64,000 nucleotides of DNA. It comes from Phalacrocorax aristotelis. Its lineage: Eukaryota; Chordata; Aves; Suliformes; Phalacrocoracidae. Positions 26,301-41,300 of this stretch are shown piece after piece. Position 1 is the stretch's first letter, and each line of letters opens with the position of its first letter. Made by a program: the position numbers and the translations under genes. The DNA lies in the NCBI RefSeq assembly GCF_949628215.1, contig NC_134278.1, positions 37,218,115 to 37,282,114 of the forward strand, written 5' to 3'. The notes under the pieces are model-generated. The model did no database searches and had not been told where the DNA came from. It saw only the letters and a program-made list of their open reading frames with translations.

Positions 26301-29300
26301 AGTTTTTGCACAACTACCTTTTTCATCTGGTTCACAAAAGGCAATCATTACGTTATATGTTGGCATGTGATGTAATTAACAATGTTATTTCAGTAGGCAA
26401 ATATCCAGCTCCAAATGCACAGCCTTCATTGCACCTTTTCCACCGTCAGAACCAAAATCTAGTGGGGGTGATTCATATGACCTGAGAGACTTACAGGTAA
26501 CTAAAATCTTTTAAAAATAGATATACGGAACTCTACCTGGCTGTCCTATGGTATTAGAAAGGAAAACAATAACGCTTTTATCAATTCAAGAAAGAAATAA
26601 GGCAGAATTTTCCTTTATGTTATCAGTTGTGACTAAAGTGTTCATTGTGGCTTTTAAATTTGAAAGTTGTTATGCATAATCAGGCATTAAGAAAGCTTTC
26701 TCTGAACAGTACATCTGATGGGAGAAATAGGAGGTGAAGAGGGGATAAACAGATTTCATCTTGACTACAGGAGCTCTTTCACCTGTAGTCATGAGTTTTA
26801 TCATGGGAAGTACTCTATTCAGTGAGGTCTGTTTAATTGAGTTCACTAAGTGCTCTATAGAGCTGTAAATGATGGCTTTTGATAGAGGTTAATTTTGAGC
26901 TGTGCCTTGCATTTTCATGTCCCCCAAAAGAAAATTCAAGAATAGAAAGCATTTAGGTCTCTGTTGTGGAAACTGTATGATGGAAAATCAGAGTGTTGAT
27001 GCCTTGAAAAATGGTATCAGTAATACTTGTATCATTTTCTGAAGGATATTTGCTCTGTGGTGCGTCAGTCATTAATTATCACAAGGAAATGTCTTTTGGG
27101 CACTGTGCTTCAGATCTCCTTTGGTTATTTTTAAGATACTTCTTGTTTTCTTTAGTCCTTGCAAGAAAAAGATTCTTTACAGTTGCATATGTTGGATGAG
27201 AACAGCTTAGAAACAGCTACCGGTTCAACCGTGACTCTCAAAACCAAAATAGATACCAGTCGTGCAATGAGAAGAGAAGGTAACTATTAATATGTGACGT
27301 TTTAGTAGTTGTAAATAGAATATGTATTGGAAATTTACTGTTCTATGTTAAAAAAGAAGGCATTGCTAAATAGAATTCTTCAAGAAGTGAAAAATTGGTC
27401 TGCTTGGAATTGAGGAGCATTTAATTAAGATTTTGCTTTTGAGTGAAAGTAGTAAAAAAAAAAAAAAAGCCTGTCAAATCCAAAACCCACAAAAATCCTC
27501 ACGGCAACACTGTCTACAAGAGTGGAGTGCTGGGCTTGAAGTAAAATATCAATGTATAGTCCTAATTCATTACATCCTTCACTCTTACAATACACAAAAC
27601 ATAAATAGGCATTGAAATAGCAACAATGCAATGCTTCAGATTAAGACTTGCCAGCCTGAGTGGAGAAAAATATTGCCAGAGTATCAGGAAAAAGTGCTAG
27701 TCTATGCCAAAAAGAGGTGGGTGTCAGCTGAGAGAAATGCCAACTCAGGATTATAATGTTCTTGAGGGGTAGTCTGTTCAGATTTTTTCGAGACAGACTC
27801 AAATTATAGCAGTTTGCTTCTCCTGTGACTTTTTGTATATGCTCCTAGCTTACCCTATAGATGTTATAGCTCTAATTCCTTCTGTTGAAGTTTAATCTGA
27901 GATTGTTTTGGCTGAAGTAAGCTTAAAAAGGTGAGATGGTGACATTCTTTCCCTTGAAAAAAGCACAAAGCTCTCGCAATTCTCTCTGCAGAACACCCGT
28001 GTCATCTGTTACTTTCAACACTTTGCTTTCTATCCTATTTACCCATTAGCACATGAAACTCTAGGTAGCTTTTTCTGTTGCCTATGTATCGGAGACTTTT
28101 TCTCACATTAGGATTGTTTGCATTCCTGAATTACTTACTTCCGCTGTGGTCAGGTTTCTCTTTTCTGTCTTGGTTTCATCTGTTAAGTGTCTGTTGCCTT
28201 TGCTCAGCTTCACTGCCCCATGGACTTTACTTCGAAATGTTAAATTTATGTCACTTTGGGCATTTCTTAACTTGTAATATAGTGTTTTCCTCACCTAAGT
28301 TTTAACACAGCATACACATGCATCTTAATCTTTGGGCAAGGTATAAAATAAGTAAGTTTCTTTAATGACATAGTTATTTTCTTATGAGGCTTCCCAAAAT
28401 TATGGAAACACTTTGTCAAAAGCCAAATTGTTTGCCCCTTTTTTCCTATGTCCTGCAAAAAACCCTGAATTATTTTCACCATTCTTTCCATATAGTTAGT
28501 GTAATCCAATTTATGAACTTGTACTGCAGGGATCCTTTGTTTGTGAATGATGTTTGTACTAAATAAATGTATGCTCTTTAGAGGCTTATTAAATGTCAGT
28601 GTTAATCAAAGGCACTGGTACACTTTTGATTACTGTAAATCCTCTTGCTTTAAACAACATGGTGTTTCAGCCTTAACTGTGTTGTTCCTGTGCTCCTTGA
28701 TTATCTTTAAAGATAGCACAATGATGATGCTTCTGTCTAATTTTTAGAAACTTAACTTCGATTTCTTTACAAAAATATTTTTGCTATCATTTGGATGGCT
28801 GAGACTCTTATTGCATTATTAACATACTTTGGGGCAATGATTCTTGAGTTACTTTATAAACAGACATTTTTGGTGTATTCCAGAAATAACCTAAGCTCTA
28901 ATTAAGCATTCACCTAATGCATAGAGTTTGACTAATGTGTGAAGTGACCTCATGACAGAGAAATAGGGGTGGCATAAGACTGCCTGATATTGTGGTCTTT
29001 CTGGGAAATGTTGTGAACAACTCAGATTTACAGCAAGTATTTCAGGGCTGGTAAAATTTATAAGGTTACTACAAATGACTTAGCACCAACACAAGCACGT
29101 GGAATATGGAATTACATGTACTAATCTTCTACAGTTACTTGCCACATCCATGTTTCATCAGAAATCTAGTTCCCTAGATGGCTTTCTGATTTCTGATCAT
29201 GCTGAAAGAAATTAGGTGAAAATGTCTAATAATGCAAGAGTTGGATTTAGGATAATATACCTACCTATTGTAGGAAAGAAAAAGATGTAATATGAAGAAT

Positions 29301-32300
29301 GGTGATTTTTCAATTTCAGTGTCCCCTCAACGCCCCAGGAAATCTTTCCTATTGACTTGCATTGATAAGAGTTTAGGTTTCAGGTATTACTTTCCCTGTT
29401 TGTGCTTTATTCAAGCTTCCGGACGAGATACTGGTTGTAGTATCTCAGTCCTTCGGTAGCTGAATTGCACTCAACTTCTGCTTAGCATGGGATATTGCTT
29501 TCTAGTCATTTGAAAAGAAAATGAGTATGTGAAGGAACACTCTTAAGCTGTACTATTTGCAGCCAGCCCTGCAATAATCTACCAATTCAATGTCCTATTA
29601 CCTCTGCAAAAGGAACCATGAGATGGAGCATGCCTTGTGCCTTTATGCCTCTGGCTTTAGTCATGTGGGGGTCGGTCTCTTCTCCCAAATTATTAGCGAT
29701 AGGACGAGAGGAAATGGCCTCAGGCTGTGTGAGGGGAGGTTTAGATTTGATATTAGGAAAAATTTCCTTACTGGAAGAGTGGTCAGGCATTGGAACAGGC
29801 TGCCCAGAGAGGTGGTAGAGTCACCATCCCTGGAGGTGTTCAAAAAACATGTCGACGTGGCGCTTCAGGGCATGGTTTGGAAGGCATGGTAGTGTTGGGT
29901 TGACGGTTGGACTTGATGATCCTAGAGGTCTTTTCCAACCTTAATGATTCTATGATTCTATTCTATGGTCACACTGGATTATAGGTTGCCTATTGTCACA
30001 GACAACAGAATTATGTTCTGAAGTGTTGCAAAAGCTTATCTTAAATGCTTTATAAACCAGTGCAGTTTCCCAGTATGTTATAGTACAAATGATGAATATA
30101 ATCTTGTTCTGTGTGTTGGTGAAGGAAACAGTTATATTGCTGTTACTGTTACAGTAGTATCCTAAGATTTTGAAGAAAGTTGTCATGTTACTACACTGAA
30201 CTGAATATGAATCCTGAAGATTACATTAATGCCTTCTAATGCCTGATTCCAGTAAGTCAACTGTGTTCATTTATTCTGGATACAGAAAATGAGGTAAAAT
30301 TCTTCTAGAAACTGTGGGATAAATCTGCTAGAAACTTTTTCAAGTACTAAATATCAAGTCTTTTCTAGTAATCTTTTTTCCATCACACCCCCCTAGAAAA
30401 AGTCCAGCATCAGAAGCTGAAGCTACCAGAGCCAAGGAGCCTGGAAAGCCAACAGCAACAATCTAGTTCTGGTGAAAGCTACAGAAAACAGTTGGATCAG
30501 ATTAAACTAAACTGTGTTAATGCCAGGAAAAAATGGCCAATTCAAGAAGTTACACAGAAAAGCTGCATTAGAGAGGTAAAGTAACAGGAATATGTAGTGG
30601 GTTTCTAGCTGCAGCAGCTTTCATGTGTTGAAAAAGTGATTTCTGTCTTAATTGTGGCTCCTTGTGTGGAATAATATCTTGCTTTGCCCTCTGTAGGGAA
30701 AACAATCGAGCTTTGAACAATCTGGTCATCCTCTTTCAAGAGGTTTATCACCACCAGATGCTGTTTCTAAGAAAAGTGATCCATCACATGTTTGTGGAAC
30801 ACCAAGCACCACATATAATGATTATATGGACTGGTAAGCCACCTCTTTGAGCTGCACGCTCATGAACAGTAGTCAATCTCTGGAAAGCCTTCAGCAGTTC
30901 TTAACAGGGTTTCTTGAGGTTTTTCTGTTCAGATAGCAAACAAGATTTCTGAGTGCTTCCAACACCTGATGCCAAGTATGTGACTTGAAGATTCAGACTG
31001 CATTTAGGGAACTTTGTTTTCCTGGTCAGCTTTTCAGCATTTGGAAGTACACTATGAAATCAATAAGTCTTTATTACAGCACTTACCTCTTTCTCTCATC
31101 CATGCTACACTACACTTTCTTTTGGATGCCTTGTCTTTTGTGGCTGATGGGCTTTTTAGATTGATAACTATATACCAGTCTGGTTCCCATGATGTGAGTG
31201 TGCATTTTGGAGAGAAGAAAAAGCGTAAGGAATCTAGAGGCTTTCAGGATTGAGCACTCAAGTTAGGAAATGCTAGCATTTGTTTATCCATGCAGTCTTA
31301 AATTAGGCATAAACCCCTGTGCATATATGTTGATAAATCTTTCTAATTATATGATTACTTACTATTTTCATAAGTCTCTAGGATGAATCATATAGGTCAA
31401 GGCTGTATTATGTGTAAGCACTGTTAGTAGAACCTGTGTGTCTGTAGCTGTAGAATTTGGAATATATGTAGCGAGTTAAGTACATCATCTCATGATGGAA
31501 CTTGGTAAAAGTCGTCCTTGAATAGATGCTGTTCTTGGTTCTTTCAAACTTGGATAATATGGAAATTTTAAAAAATTAAATTCTCATTGCACACGGTATG
31601 TGTGGCACATAGTGAATATGCAGAATTGTTGAGTGCTTTTGTGTTTGTTGAGAACTGTCCTTTTGACTGGTTTTGACTGTGTTTTTTCAAACTTTTGCCA
31701 TTTTATTCTCTACAAAAAAAGTCCAGGTATATAAATTCTTCTCCAGTTCTGATCTTAGCATCAATTTCTGTAAATTCTGTGGGGGGAAAAAAGTATATTT
31801 GGTAATACAACTAAATATATGGTAGACACATCAAAGCAACAAAGGAAAAAAACATCAAGAATTTCTTGCAGTCTTTAGTTTTCTTAAATACACAATCTTT
31901 CCGCTCACAGAGTCACTAAAGCTCTCAAACAAAAAAAAACCCACACCTCTCATGATTGCCTTGAAGTTGTTTGTCTCAATATGCTCACTTAAAAAAAAGT
32001 CTCCATCTAAAATGGGTTTGAATAAAGAACAATAAGCTAAAGAAAACTAACTGTGGCTCAGATGATCTTGCTGTCTTATGGTCAACTCTTCTAGTTATAT
32101 GGTGCTTTCATTTTCCAGTTTGAGGAGTGCCAGCTAGTATCTAAAGATGGGCATTTAATTAGTTCGTGTTTTAAGAAATACTTCCTCAGTATGTTAAACT
32201 TTAAGTGCACTTCTAAAGGGCTTCTAAGTCAAGAAGTTGAAGTGATCTTAATGCAAATTGTTGAATGTAGCAGAGGGTCAGCCTTTTGCTAGTCAATAGG

Positions 32301-35300
32301 GTTTAACTTTCAAGCAGCAGTGAAGATTTCAACGTTGTTGTTAGAATCATATTAAAAAAATACAACTAAATGAAGATATTTTTCATAATTCCCTTTAGTT
32401 TCAGAACGCCAGTTGTAAAGAACAACCTTCTACCAGGATGTCAAATTTCTACTCCCTACAGCCAGCTCCCATATTTCCTGCCACATACTCCAGCAACTCC
32501 ATTTCAAAATCAAGTTGGCTTGCAGGTAATGATTGTAGGCTGTCTTCTGCCATTTTTCAGTGCATATTTTTATTGGAGACTACTTTAGGTTAAATACATG
32601 CATGTGTGTATGTGTATATATATATATATATTTTAATCTAAAGTTGCTGTTCATCTTTCTGGATGAGTAACGGAAAGTAGTCTGTATTGCTTATTCTTAC
32701 ACTAACTGTTGCTTTATATGTATGTCTCAATTTAGGTAAAATAAGTCAGCTTCTGAAAAAACAGTTCACTTGTATTAAAAACCTGAAACTTTTATATCTG
32801 AAATCTAAGCCTTTTCAGATCCTACTTCGTGGCAGAGGCAAGAACTAGAGTCACTATTTTTGTTCTGCTATGCTTTTATAGTGGTACTACCTGCTACAGT
32901 GGAGTACCGAGAAAGAGAACCAGTGTCTGTTAGAAACCATAAGAGTCTGAGGGAGGTAAAAGAATGAAGAATTACATTCCTTCTCCATTTTGTTAGATTT
33001 CACAGATTTTGATTCATTTGTAGTGGCCTGAAATCATGTAAAAAGGGATTATCTTAGATGCGTTGCACGTTCAGGTAGGCATCTTGCCAATTGTAGGTAG
33101 AATTGAGGGATAGGTTTAAGGTCCCTACCAGAGGATTAACATACAAAATTTGTGGCTGTTCTACAGCTTGGTATAGCAGGTATGTGCAATACAGGATGTT
33201 TCAGCTTCACAGCACTGAAGTCTGCTAACTAGTAGTTAGCTTCAAATAAAATACCAGGTGATTTGAGTACAGCTCAGAGTTAGTTGCGTGCTGTGACTGA
33301 AAGTCTCTTAGTCTAGTTTCCAACATTATGTGTGGAGAAGGAGGTGCCTCTAATGATCTGAGAAGCCTAATTAAAGAACACACTGTTCTTGCTTTCCAAT
33401 GTGCAGAGCACAGGTATCTTCTGTAAGAGTTCAATGATGTTACATGCCAAGTGATGACCGTTATACAAATACTTTTGCTATGGGAATCTTTAGCTGTTAA
33501 GACAAACATATTTCAAGTTCAACTTTACCACTCTTGTCTTGTTCAGAAAGACCAAGACAACTTAAAGCATATTAACTTAATACAAAGTAGAGCTCTACCG
33601 CGTTCAGCTGCATGCACACCAATAATTATTTTCTGAACTTTTTCTGTATGTACACAGGTTCCAGCTTCTATACCTTCCCATGAATGTCTTGCCATCCAAG
33701 GAAGAGTTTATACAATATTAAAGCAAATAGGGAGTGGAGGATCGAGCAAGGTAAGATGCTCTTTTGTCCTTTTAGACAGTCACTCATTTACACAGTAGTA
33801 GTTGTAGTGTATTACACACACATTGAAGTAATCTAATAAGGAGTGCCTAGTACTAACATGTACAGTGTTTGAGTGACCCAGAGAATCTGGAAATTTGTTG
33901 TTAGACTTTATCCCTCATGCATGCAGAAGAAACATAGTGCATAGATTAGATTTGGTACAATACTGTTTCATCTGAGTCTTCAGATAGCCAGCAATACTAA
34001 TTGAATTAATGTTTTATTTTGAAAATGATGCTTCAATTATTACAGGATGTTGAGCACAGTGCTGTTTATTTTAATGGAGAAATAAAGTAAAAACAGTAGA
34101 TAGGGTAGATAAAAGGGGGTGTGTTGAAGTAAAGAATAAACAGTGACCAGAAATGCTGAACAGATGTGGACAGAACACTGAACAGAAGTTACAGAAATAG
34201 GAAAAAGTGATAACCCAACTCATGACCATCTAAAAACATCACTTAAACAATGCCCTCCTCCTTCTGGTGTCTGCATGAAGGCCTGAAGGTAGATTGTGTA
34301 TGCTCTTGAAGATAATTTCTATGGTGGAGTAAGTACTAAAATTCCTGATAAAATCAGCTCTTCTGTTTTAAGAGGTATGCTGCAGTATTACTGTACATCT
34401 TAATTTGAGAGGCTATTGTTTAGGGCAGTGTGATTACATTGTTGGGAAGTGTGTGGCTTGTAAGGTTAATTGAAAGTTCCTGAAGTGGACAGACCATCAC
34501 CCATTACTGAAGTCTTCTGTAACTTGTGTGAGAAGTGGAGTGTAGGCATCACTGAAGTGGTGAGATGCTTTTTATAAGGAAGAATGGGGTCATAGGAGCT
34601 TGAGAAACAGTTTTGGTGAAATCTCTTCTTCAGAAGATAAAGAATTGTAACAAAAATAACATAAGCAGTTTTGTGTGAGTTAAATTTCTCTTTGGTCTGC
34701 TTTCTTCTGTCTCCCATGCCTCTGCTTCACCCATACGCTTCTGTCTGAAGACTCTGTTACTGGTCACAGGCACAGCCTAAGAATTTGTGTAAGGGAAACT
34801 TGATACATCGACACAGTGGTTAAATCTTAGTAACAGCCTATGTAGTACTTATTCTGCAGCATGTGGAAAGTGAAATGGCTATATTTAGTTAACCCAAGGC
34901 ATGCAGTGAAATATAAATACTTACTGTGTTGGCAGCATGCAATCGTAGAATGAGGTAGGATGGAAGGGACCTCTGCATGTCACTTGCTCCAATGGTCTGC
35001 TTACAGCAAGGCCAAAATAGAGCAGGTTGCTCATGAACTCTTGCAGCTGAGTTTTGAGTATCGCTAAGGATGGAGATTTCACAGCCTCTCTGGACAGCCT
35101 GTTCCCCTGTTTGACTACATGATGATGAAAAAAGTTTCCTGATATCTAATTGGAATTTGCCTTCTTGTTAGCTATGCCTGTTGCATCAATGGTTCATGAG
35201 TAGTCTCTCTAATACCTTCACTTTAATACCTGAAGACAGCAATAAGATTCCCTGTAGTTTTCTCATCTTAAGAGTGAACAGAGTCAGTGCTCTCAGCCTG

Positions 35301-38300
35301 TTCTTATGTGCCATGTGGTCTAACCTCCAAACCTTGGTGTGACAGAATGGATGTGCAGTGGCAGGTCAAACCATTATATATCTGTGGGAGGTGTTATTTT
35401 GCCGCCTTTATCTTAGAAACAGTTCAGCCTTGTGATCAAATACATCTAGTGAAATATATGTTACCAAGATGGTTTCTGATAGAGGGTTGTTTCTGTTGTA
35501 ACTGGTGGCTTCTTTCTTAGTTTTTCTTTATTCTGACTTGTATGAACTTCTCTGTAAATTCAGTTTTGCTTCTTCCTTTTGAAAAGGTACAGTTTTTCTT
35601 TGAAGTTCTGGCTGTGGTGAGATGAAGGACCATAGTAGATCAGAATTAGGACTGAAGGAAGTTATTAACTGATACTGTTTTGCAGGTGTTTCAAGTACTG
35701 AATGAAAAGAAGCAGCTGTTTGCTGTCAAATATGTGAATCTAGAGGAAGCTGATCAACAGACTGTGGAGAGCTATAAGAATGAAATTGCTCATTTGAGTA
35801 AACTGCAGCAACATAGTGATAAGATCATCCGCCTTTATGGCTAGTGAGTAAACACTGATTTTATTAAACCAGTATCTTTTGATATAAAGAAGTTGCCTTG
35901 AATTTTAACATAAGTGTATTTATTTATTTTTAGTGAAATTACTGATCATCATATCTACATGGTAATGGAGTGCGGAAATATTGATCTCAATAGCTGGCTC
36001 AAAAAGAAAAAAAACATTGATCCATTAGAACGAAAGAGCTATTGGAAAAATATGCTGGAAGCTGTTCACACAATCCATGAATATGGTATTCTTAAATAAT
36101 TCTAGGTATTTGTATAGGTTATATGGCAGAGATAATGCGAATGTGTTTAAATTTTGGAGGTGGTACTGCTCTTAGTTTTGGTGTAAGCCTAGTGATATTC
36201 AAAGATGGGTATTTACTGTATTGTGGAAAAAGTTTCAGTGAAAACAAGGGAAAGGTAAACCGTGATGTAGAGGTAGACTTACTTTGACTCAAAGGTATCT
36301 CCAAGTATCACTGTTGTATAATGCTTTCTATTTCCTTGCAACAGACAGAAAATCATCTTTCCTGTATTAGGTTATGTTCTGTACTCGCAATACTGCTTGT
36401 TCTCCATTAGACTTAAATTTCAGCCACTTACTCTCCAAAGAATCTTTGACATTAACGACGGCTTTTACACAGCTCTCTTCTTTACTTTGACATAGTGATT
36501 CAGCTTCTTCTCATAGTTCTTCGGGCCTTCCTTTCATCTTTACCTATGTAATTGAAGTGCACGTATCTGTATTCTGTTTGGCTGTATAACATAAAGGAGA
36601 GAGCAGATTCAAATTTTTTTCCTATTTAAGAAAAAAAAAGTGAAGACCTGTACATAGAGCAGACAGCATCATCCCTTAACAGCGCAAGAAGACTAGAACA
36701 TTCAATAATACAGAAAGACAGCATACTAATAATACTAAAACACAGGCTACATACTACATGTGTCCTTGAAAGAAACAATTTTGCAAAATATAAAGATGGA
36801 TTGGTTGATTATATGGATAATAACTAAAATCCATAATAAATGTGAGTAGAGTTTGTGAGAGGTCAGTCATATGTAATCCTCAGTGAACGGTACCTTTGAG
36901 ATTAGGAAGCAGAAAACATCAGACTAAGCAATATAATTATTTTATTTTAAGTACCTGCTTAGCTAATTTAAGAGAAAGCTACAGGAGTGGACAGGCCATT
37001 GAATGCTCCAGAACAGCAGTTCAGTATGGCAGTGTGCCCTTACTGTGTTAGAGAGTATCCCTAACTGAGAGAAACTATGCAACTCAATTCTCTTGGAGCT
37101 ATTTTGGGGTGCCTGCAGATTTAAATAAGTAATAATTCAAACTATAAACTCATGCAAGTCTTAACTGTTTAAAAAGAAATAGAAACACTTGTATGAAATC
37201 TGCAAAGAAGAATTTGGTTTTGGCCAGGTCTGCACCATCTCTCCACGAAAGGGCTATGGAAATTGAGCAATAAAGAAACCTCATACGTCAGTAGTAACTT
37301 GGATTGACTTTAAATACTGTTTTACAGGCATTATTCACAGTGATCTGAAACCAGCAAACTTTCTGATAGTTGATGGAATGTTGAAACTAATTGACTTTGG
37401 CATTGCGAACCAAATGCAGCCAGATGTGACAAGCATCATTAAAGATTCTCAGGTGAAATACTTCTGGAAAATTGATGTACACTTTTCTGTAAAGTGCTAT
37501 AGTACTTGCTGATTATGTTGATTAGTGTAGTTAACTTCAATGAATACTGAAATTTTATGCTGAATGGTTCTATATGTATATAAAAATATTAATGTATATT
37601 AACTTCAGCTGTTTTTATTGAACAGAATAAAAGGCCTTCAGCCTTAATAGAAACAAATTTTCAAGATGCTTTTCAGTGCTTTGAGACAAAAATCTTAACT
37701 TCTTATCAAGTGAGTTAAATTAAGTGCATGCTTCACTTAAAGCAATATTTTTACATTTTTGTGGCTAGGTTGGCACAATGAATTATATGCCACCTGAAGC
37801 AATAAAAGATATGTCTTCCTATGGAGAAAATGGAAAATCTCGATCTAAGGTAATGTGGTCTGTCTTTCTCCTATTTCATTCATGGTAAGAAGAAAGTAAT
37901 TCAGGCATACATCTCAAAAATCTTCCACTGGCAGTAGAACACAAGGAAATCCATTATGCTACGATGGTGGTGGGCAAAGATTGAAGGTTAAGTTTATTTC
38001 TCTCAACTACCTAAAAGCATTTTGCAGGTGGTGTTTAGAAAAATAAGTGCTGAATTAATAGTAAAATTGAAAGCAAACAGATGCACAGGCTCAGGTATTG
38101 GAGGAACTGATAATAATATATCTAAACTGATAACGTAAAAATGCTTTATAATCCATTTTTATGGAGCAATATAAAATAGACTTCCACTATGTTATCAGTG
38201 TGAATGGCATTGGACAGCAATATAGAGTACAGTGAAATGCATGCAGCCTTTCACATATCAGAGGCTGTACTCATGACTAATGTTACAACTGTTTTGAGCA

Positions 38301-41300
38301 GGTTCAGGGTCCATCACGCTCTGCATCTCTGACAAGTCCTTCTTTGCAGTGGAATCACTCCGGGCTAGAGCTTTCAGGGGGTGTTTCTGGGAGGATCTTC
38401 CATACAGTCGAGTGAGAGAATCCTTCCGCAGTTACTACTTGGTCACATATTGTGCTCCTTATGTCCTTTTGTTTCAGCTTTGTTCTGCCAAAAACTGGTA
38501 GAGCTTTTTTACCGCTAGCTGCTACACAGCTTTAGCATTCTGCATAAATAACGCTGTCTTAAGCCTTTTTCTGAAAGGAAGAAAATATGCTTTCTGATAT
38601 AAACCTTTGTTAGCATGTTTGCTTAAACAACAAATATGGTGCGTGTGTCAATGTCATATTTCTGAGCTCTTTAAGTGAGAGACAAGCTTTGCAGGAAATA
38701 AGTGATACCTAATAAGGTATTTTAAAAGATGATACAATGAAATCTAGTATTTTAGGGAACACATGGGTTAGTTCTGTGTATCCCATTAATTTTTCTATGC
38801 TACAGAGTACTGTGTATTGTAGAACTTTTTATGACGTCACTGGAGCAACGGAATGTGAATGATGAGTAACGAGGGAAAGCAATTTCACTTTGGCAGTCAG
38901 ACTTCAGTTAAGGGGCGCATAGTTTTGTGGAAAGATGTTTCAAAAAAATCCGTATCCATATGTATGGGCATAAACACACTCAAAGATTGTGACTTTTTAA
39001 CAGATGAATAGAAGTATTACTAAGTAGTGAAACACAATCTTGTCTTTCTAAACAAAGAACAGAATGTTTTATAGATGGATTTCTTTTAAGGATGATACTT
39101 TTTATCTTTTCAAAGTTTTACCTTTACATTTTTTAAAAATTGCATGCAAAGTGCAGACTTGTCCTGGAGCTCAGCTCATCTAAGCAAAAATCTAACCATT
39201 GTGCTGGGAGTCAGGCTTTCGATGTGCCTATTTCCCCACCTCACTCCACTCCCTCGCGCCCCCAACCTTATGTGCTTTTCTAAAAGTGCCTCAGACAGGA
39301 GAATTGGAAACTCCTCCTGTAAGGAACAGCCCAGGTGTGGTGTTTGAAATCTGGATCTGAATCCTTTAAACCCAGAGGAACTAAACTATGGCTTCCCACT
39401 CTGGGGACCTAGCTGTGATGTCTCACTGTTCTCTGGATTGAATTAATTTAGTATGCTTTTATTTGTATTTACTCATAAATCCAAAACTAGAATATTGCTG
39501 TTCAACTTGCTAAGGACTGCCTCTAACTTAACTTACTTGAATAACTAACTTTTTATTTTCCAAGATAGTTATTTTTATTAACTTATGGAATATTAATGAA
39601 GCCACGTCGCTGTCTTAGTAGATAATGGCATGCTGTCATGGTGATTTTTTTGTGATAGTTACTAAGATGTGTTATCCAGTGTAAAATAGATACACTGTTA
39701 AGTGAAATGACTGTACACTTACATGATGAATTGACTGAAGGGACCGCTCTTTAAATGAGGAGTAATATTTTTTGTTTTTATATTAGATAAGTCCCAAAAG
39801 TGATGTGTGGTCATTGGGATGTATTTTGTACTGTATGACATATGGAAGGACTCCATTTCAACATATAACAAATCCAATTAATAAACTGCATGCTATCGTT
39901 GACCCTAGTTATGAAATAGAATTTCCAGAAATTGCTGAGAAGGATCTTCAAGATGTGCTAAAGGTAACCATCCATTAAGATAAATTTTTATTCAAATAAT
40001 GGCAACTTCTTTATTTAAAGCATATTTTCTTAAACTGATGACTTGTGCTTGAGAAACTTCTGTCACAAATAAACGTTCACTGCTACTTGTAGTAACAGGT
40101 CGTATTCCAAAAGGAGACTTAATGAAGCTAGAGCTCCTTCATAGAGTTTCCATAGTAAATGTCTATTTTCAGCTCAGTTACAAGTAAATACTTAAAGCAG
40201 TCTGGCTTAACTCCTTTGGCTGAACAACCCAAAGTAAATACAGTAGCTTTTGTAATGTAGTTTGGCAGTAAGTAGTTCTGACATGCATCTGTAGGGTCTT
40301 TTAAATATCCTTACTGTTAATTCTCAGGAAAACTTTTGATTTATAGGCAAAGAATTCTTCCTCTTCTTTTTTCATTTGCAGCGCTGTTTGGTAAGAAATC
40401 CTAAACAAAGAATATCTGTTTCGGAGTTGCTGATACATCCCTATGTGCAAATTCAAAGTCATTGTCAAACAGGTACCTTTATTCTAAAATATATTTTTAT
40501 TAAATAGTATTTATAATTCTGTTTAAGATACTTCTTACAAACTGCGCTGGTAATTTATGCATAGTTATGTACAACTTAAGTTATAATTATGCTATGATTT
40601 AGAATTATGTATAAACTACATAATTATAAATTAACTTCAGGTGTTCCAAATGCAAAAGGAACAACCGAGGAAATGAAACGTATCCTTGGCCAGCTTGTTG
40701 GCTTGAATTCTCCCAACTCTATTTCTAGAGCTGCTAGGGTAAGTAAATCTTCTATTTTGTACGGCAGCACGCGTTCATGCAAACAAAGGTTAGAATGTTT
40801 GGTAGTGAAAGCTGAAAGTATACATATATCAAAGCTTTAACTATAGCTGGAAGAACATTACACATTATAGTGCTTTTGTTTGCAACCATGCAGAATCTTG
40901 CCGCATCCTTCCTAATGGGAAGGGTTGAAAGGATGATGGTGGTCTTGATTTTTTTTTAACCTTTTTCTTTCCTTTCCACCTCCCTAGTATATCTGTATCG
41001 CTTTATTTCCAACCCCCCCGCTGCCCCAGCATCTCCTCTCTAAAACAGTCCTTACTGTGCTTCTTTGCTTTTAAGCTGCCCAAAAACTGTAGGAGGTCTT
41101 CTAATTTAAGAACCATCAATATGGAGAAATGGTCTAAGTTTATCTGTCAAGTGTGCGAGTTTTGGACAGCGATTGTTCTTCATGGAAGTTCCTGAACTGT
41201 TAATGCATTGTTATGTGTAAATTAGTCCCTGTATGTTGAGGTATTATGATTCCAGCCTCTCAGTTTACTGCCTGAAAGAGAAGTTTGGTAACTCTTTGCC

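Noticed and set aside
37328..37452. HSD in place of the usual HRD in the kinase catalytic loop, and PPE in place of APE.
   Set aside because: Both are normal features of the TTK/MPS1 family, so they do not signal a dead kinase.
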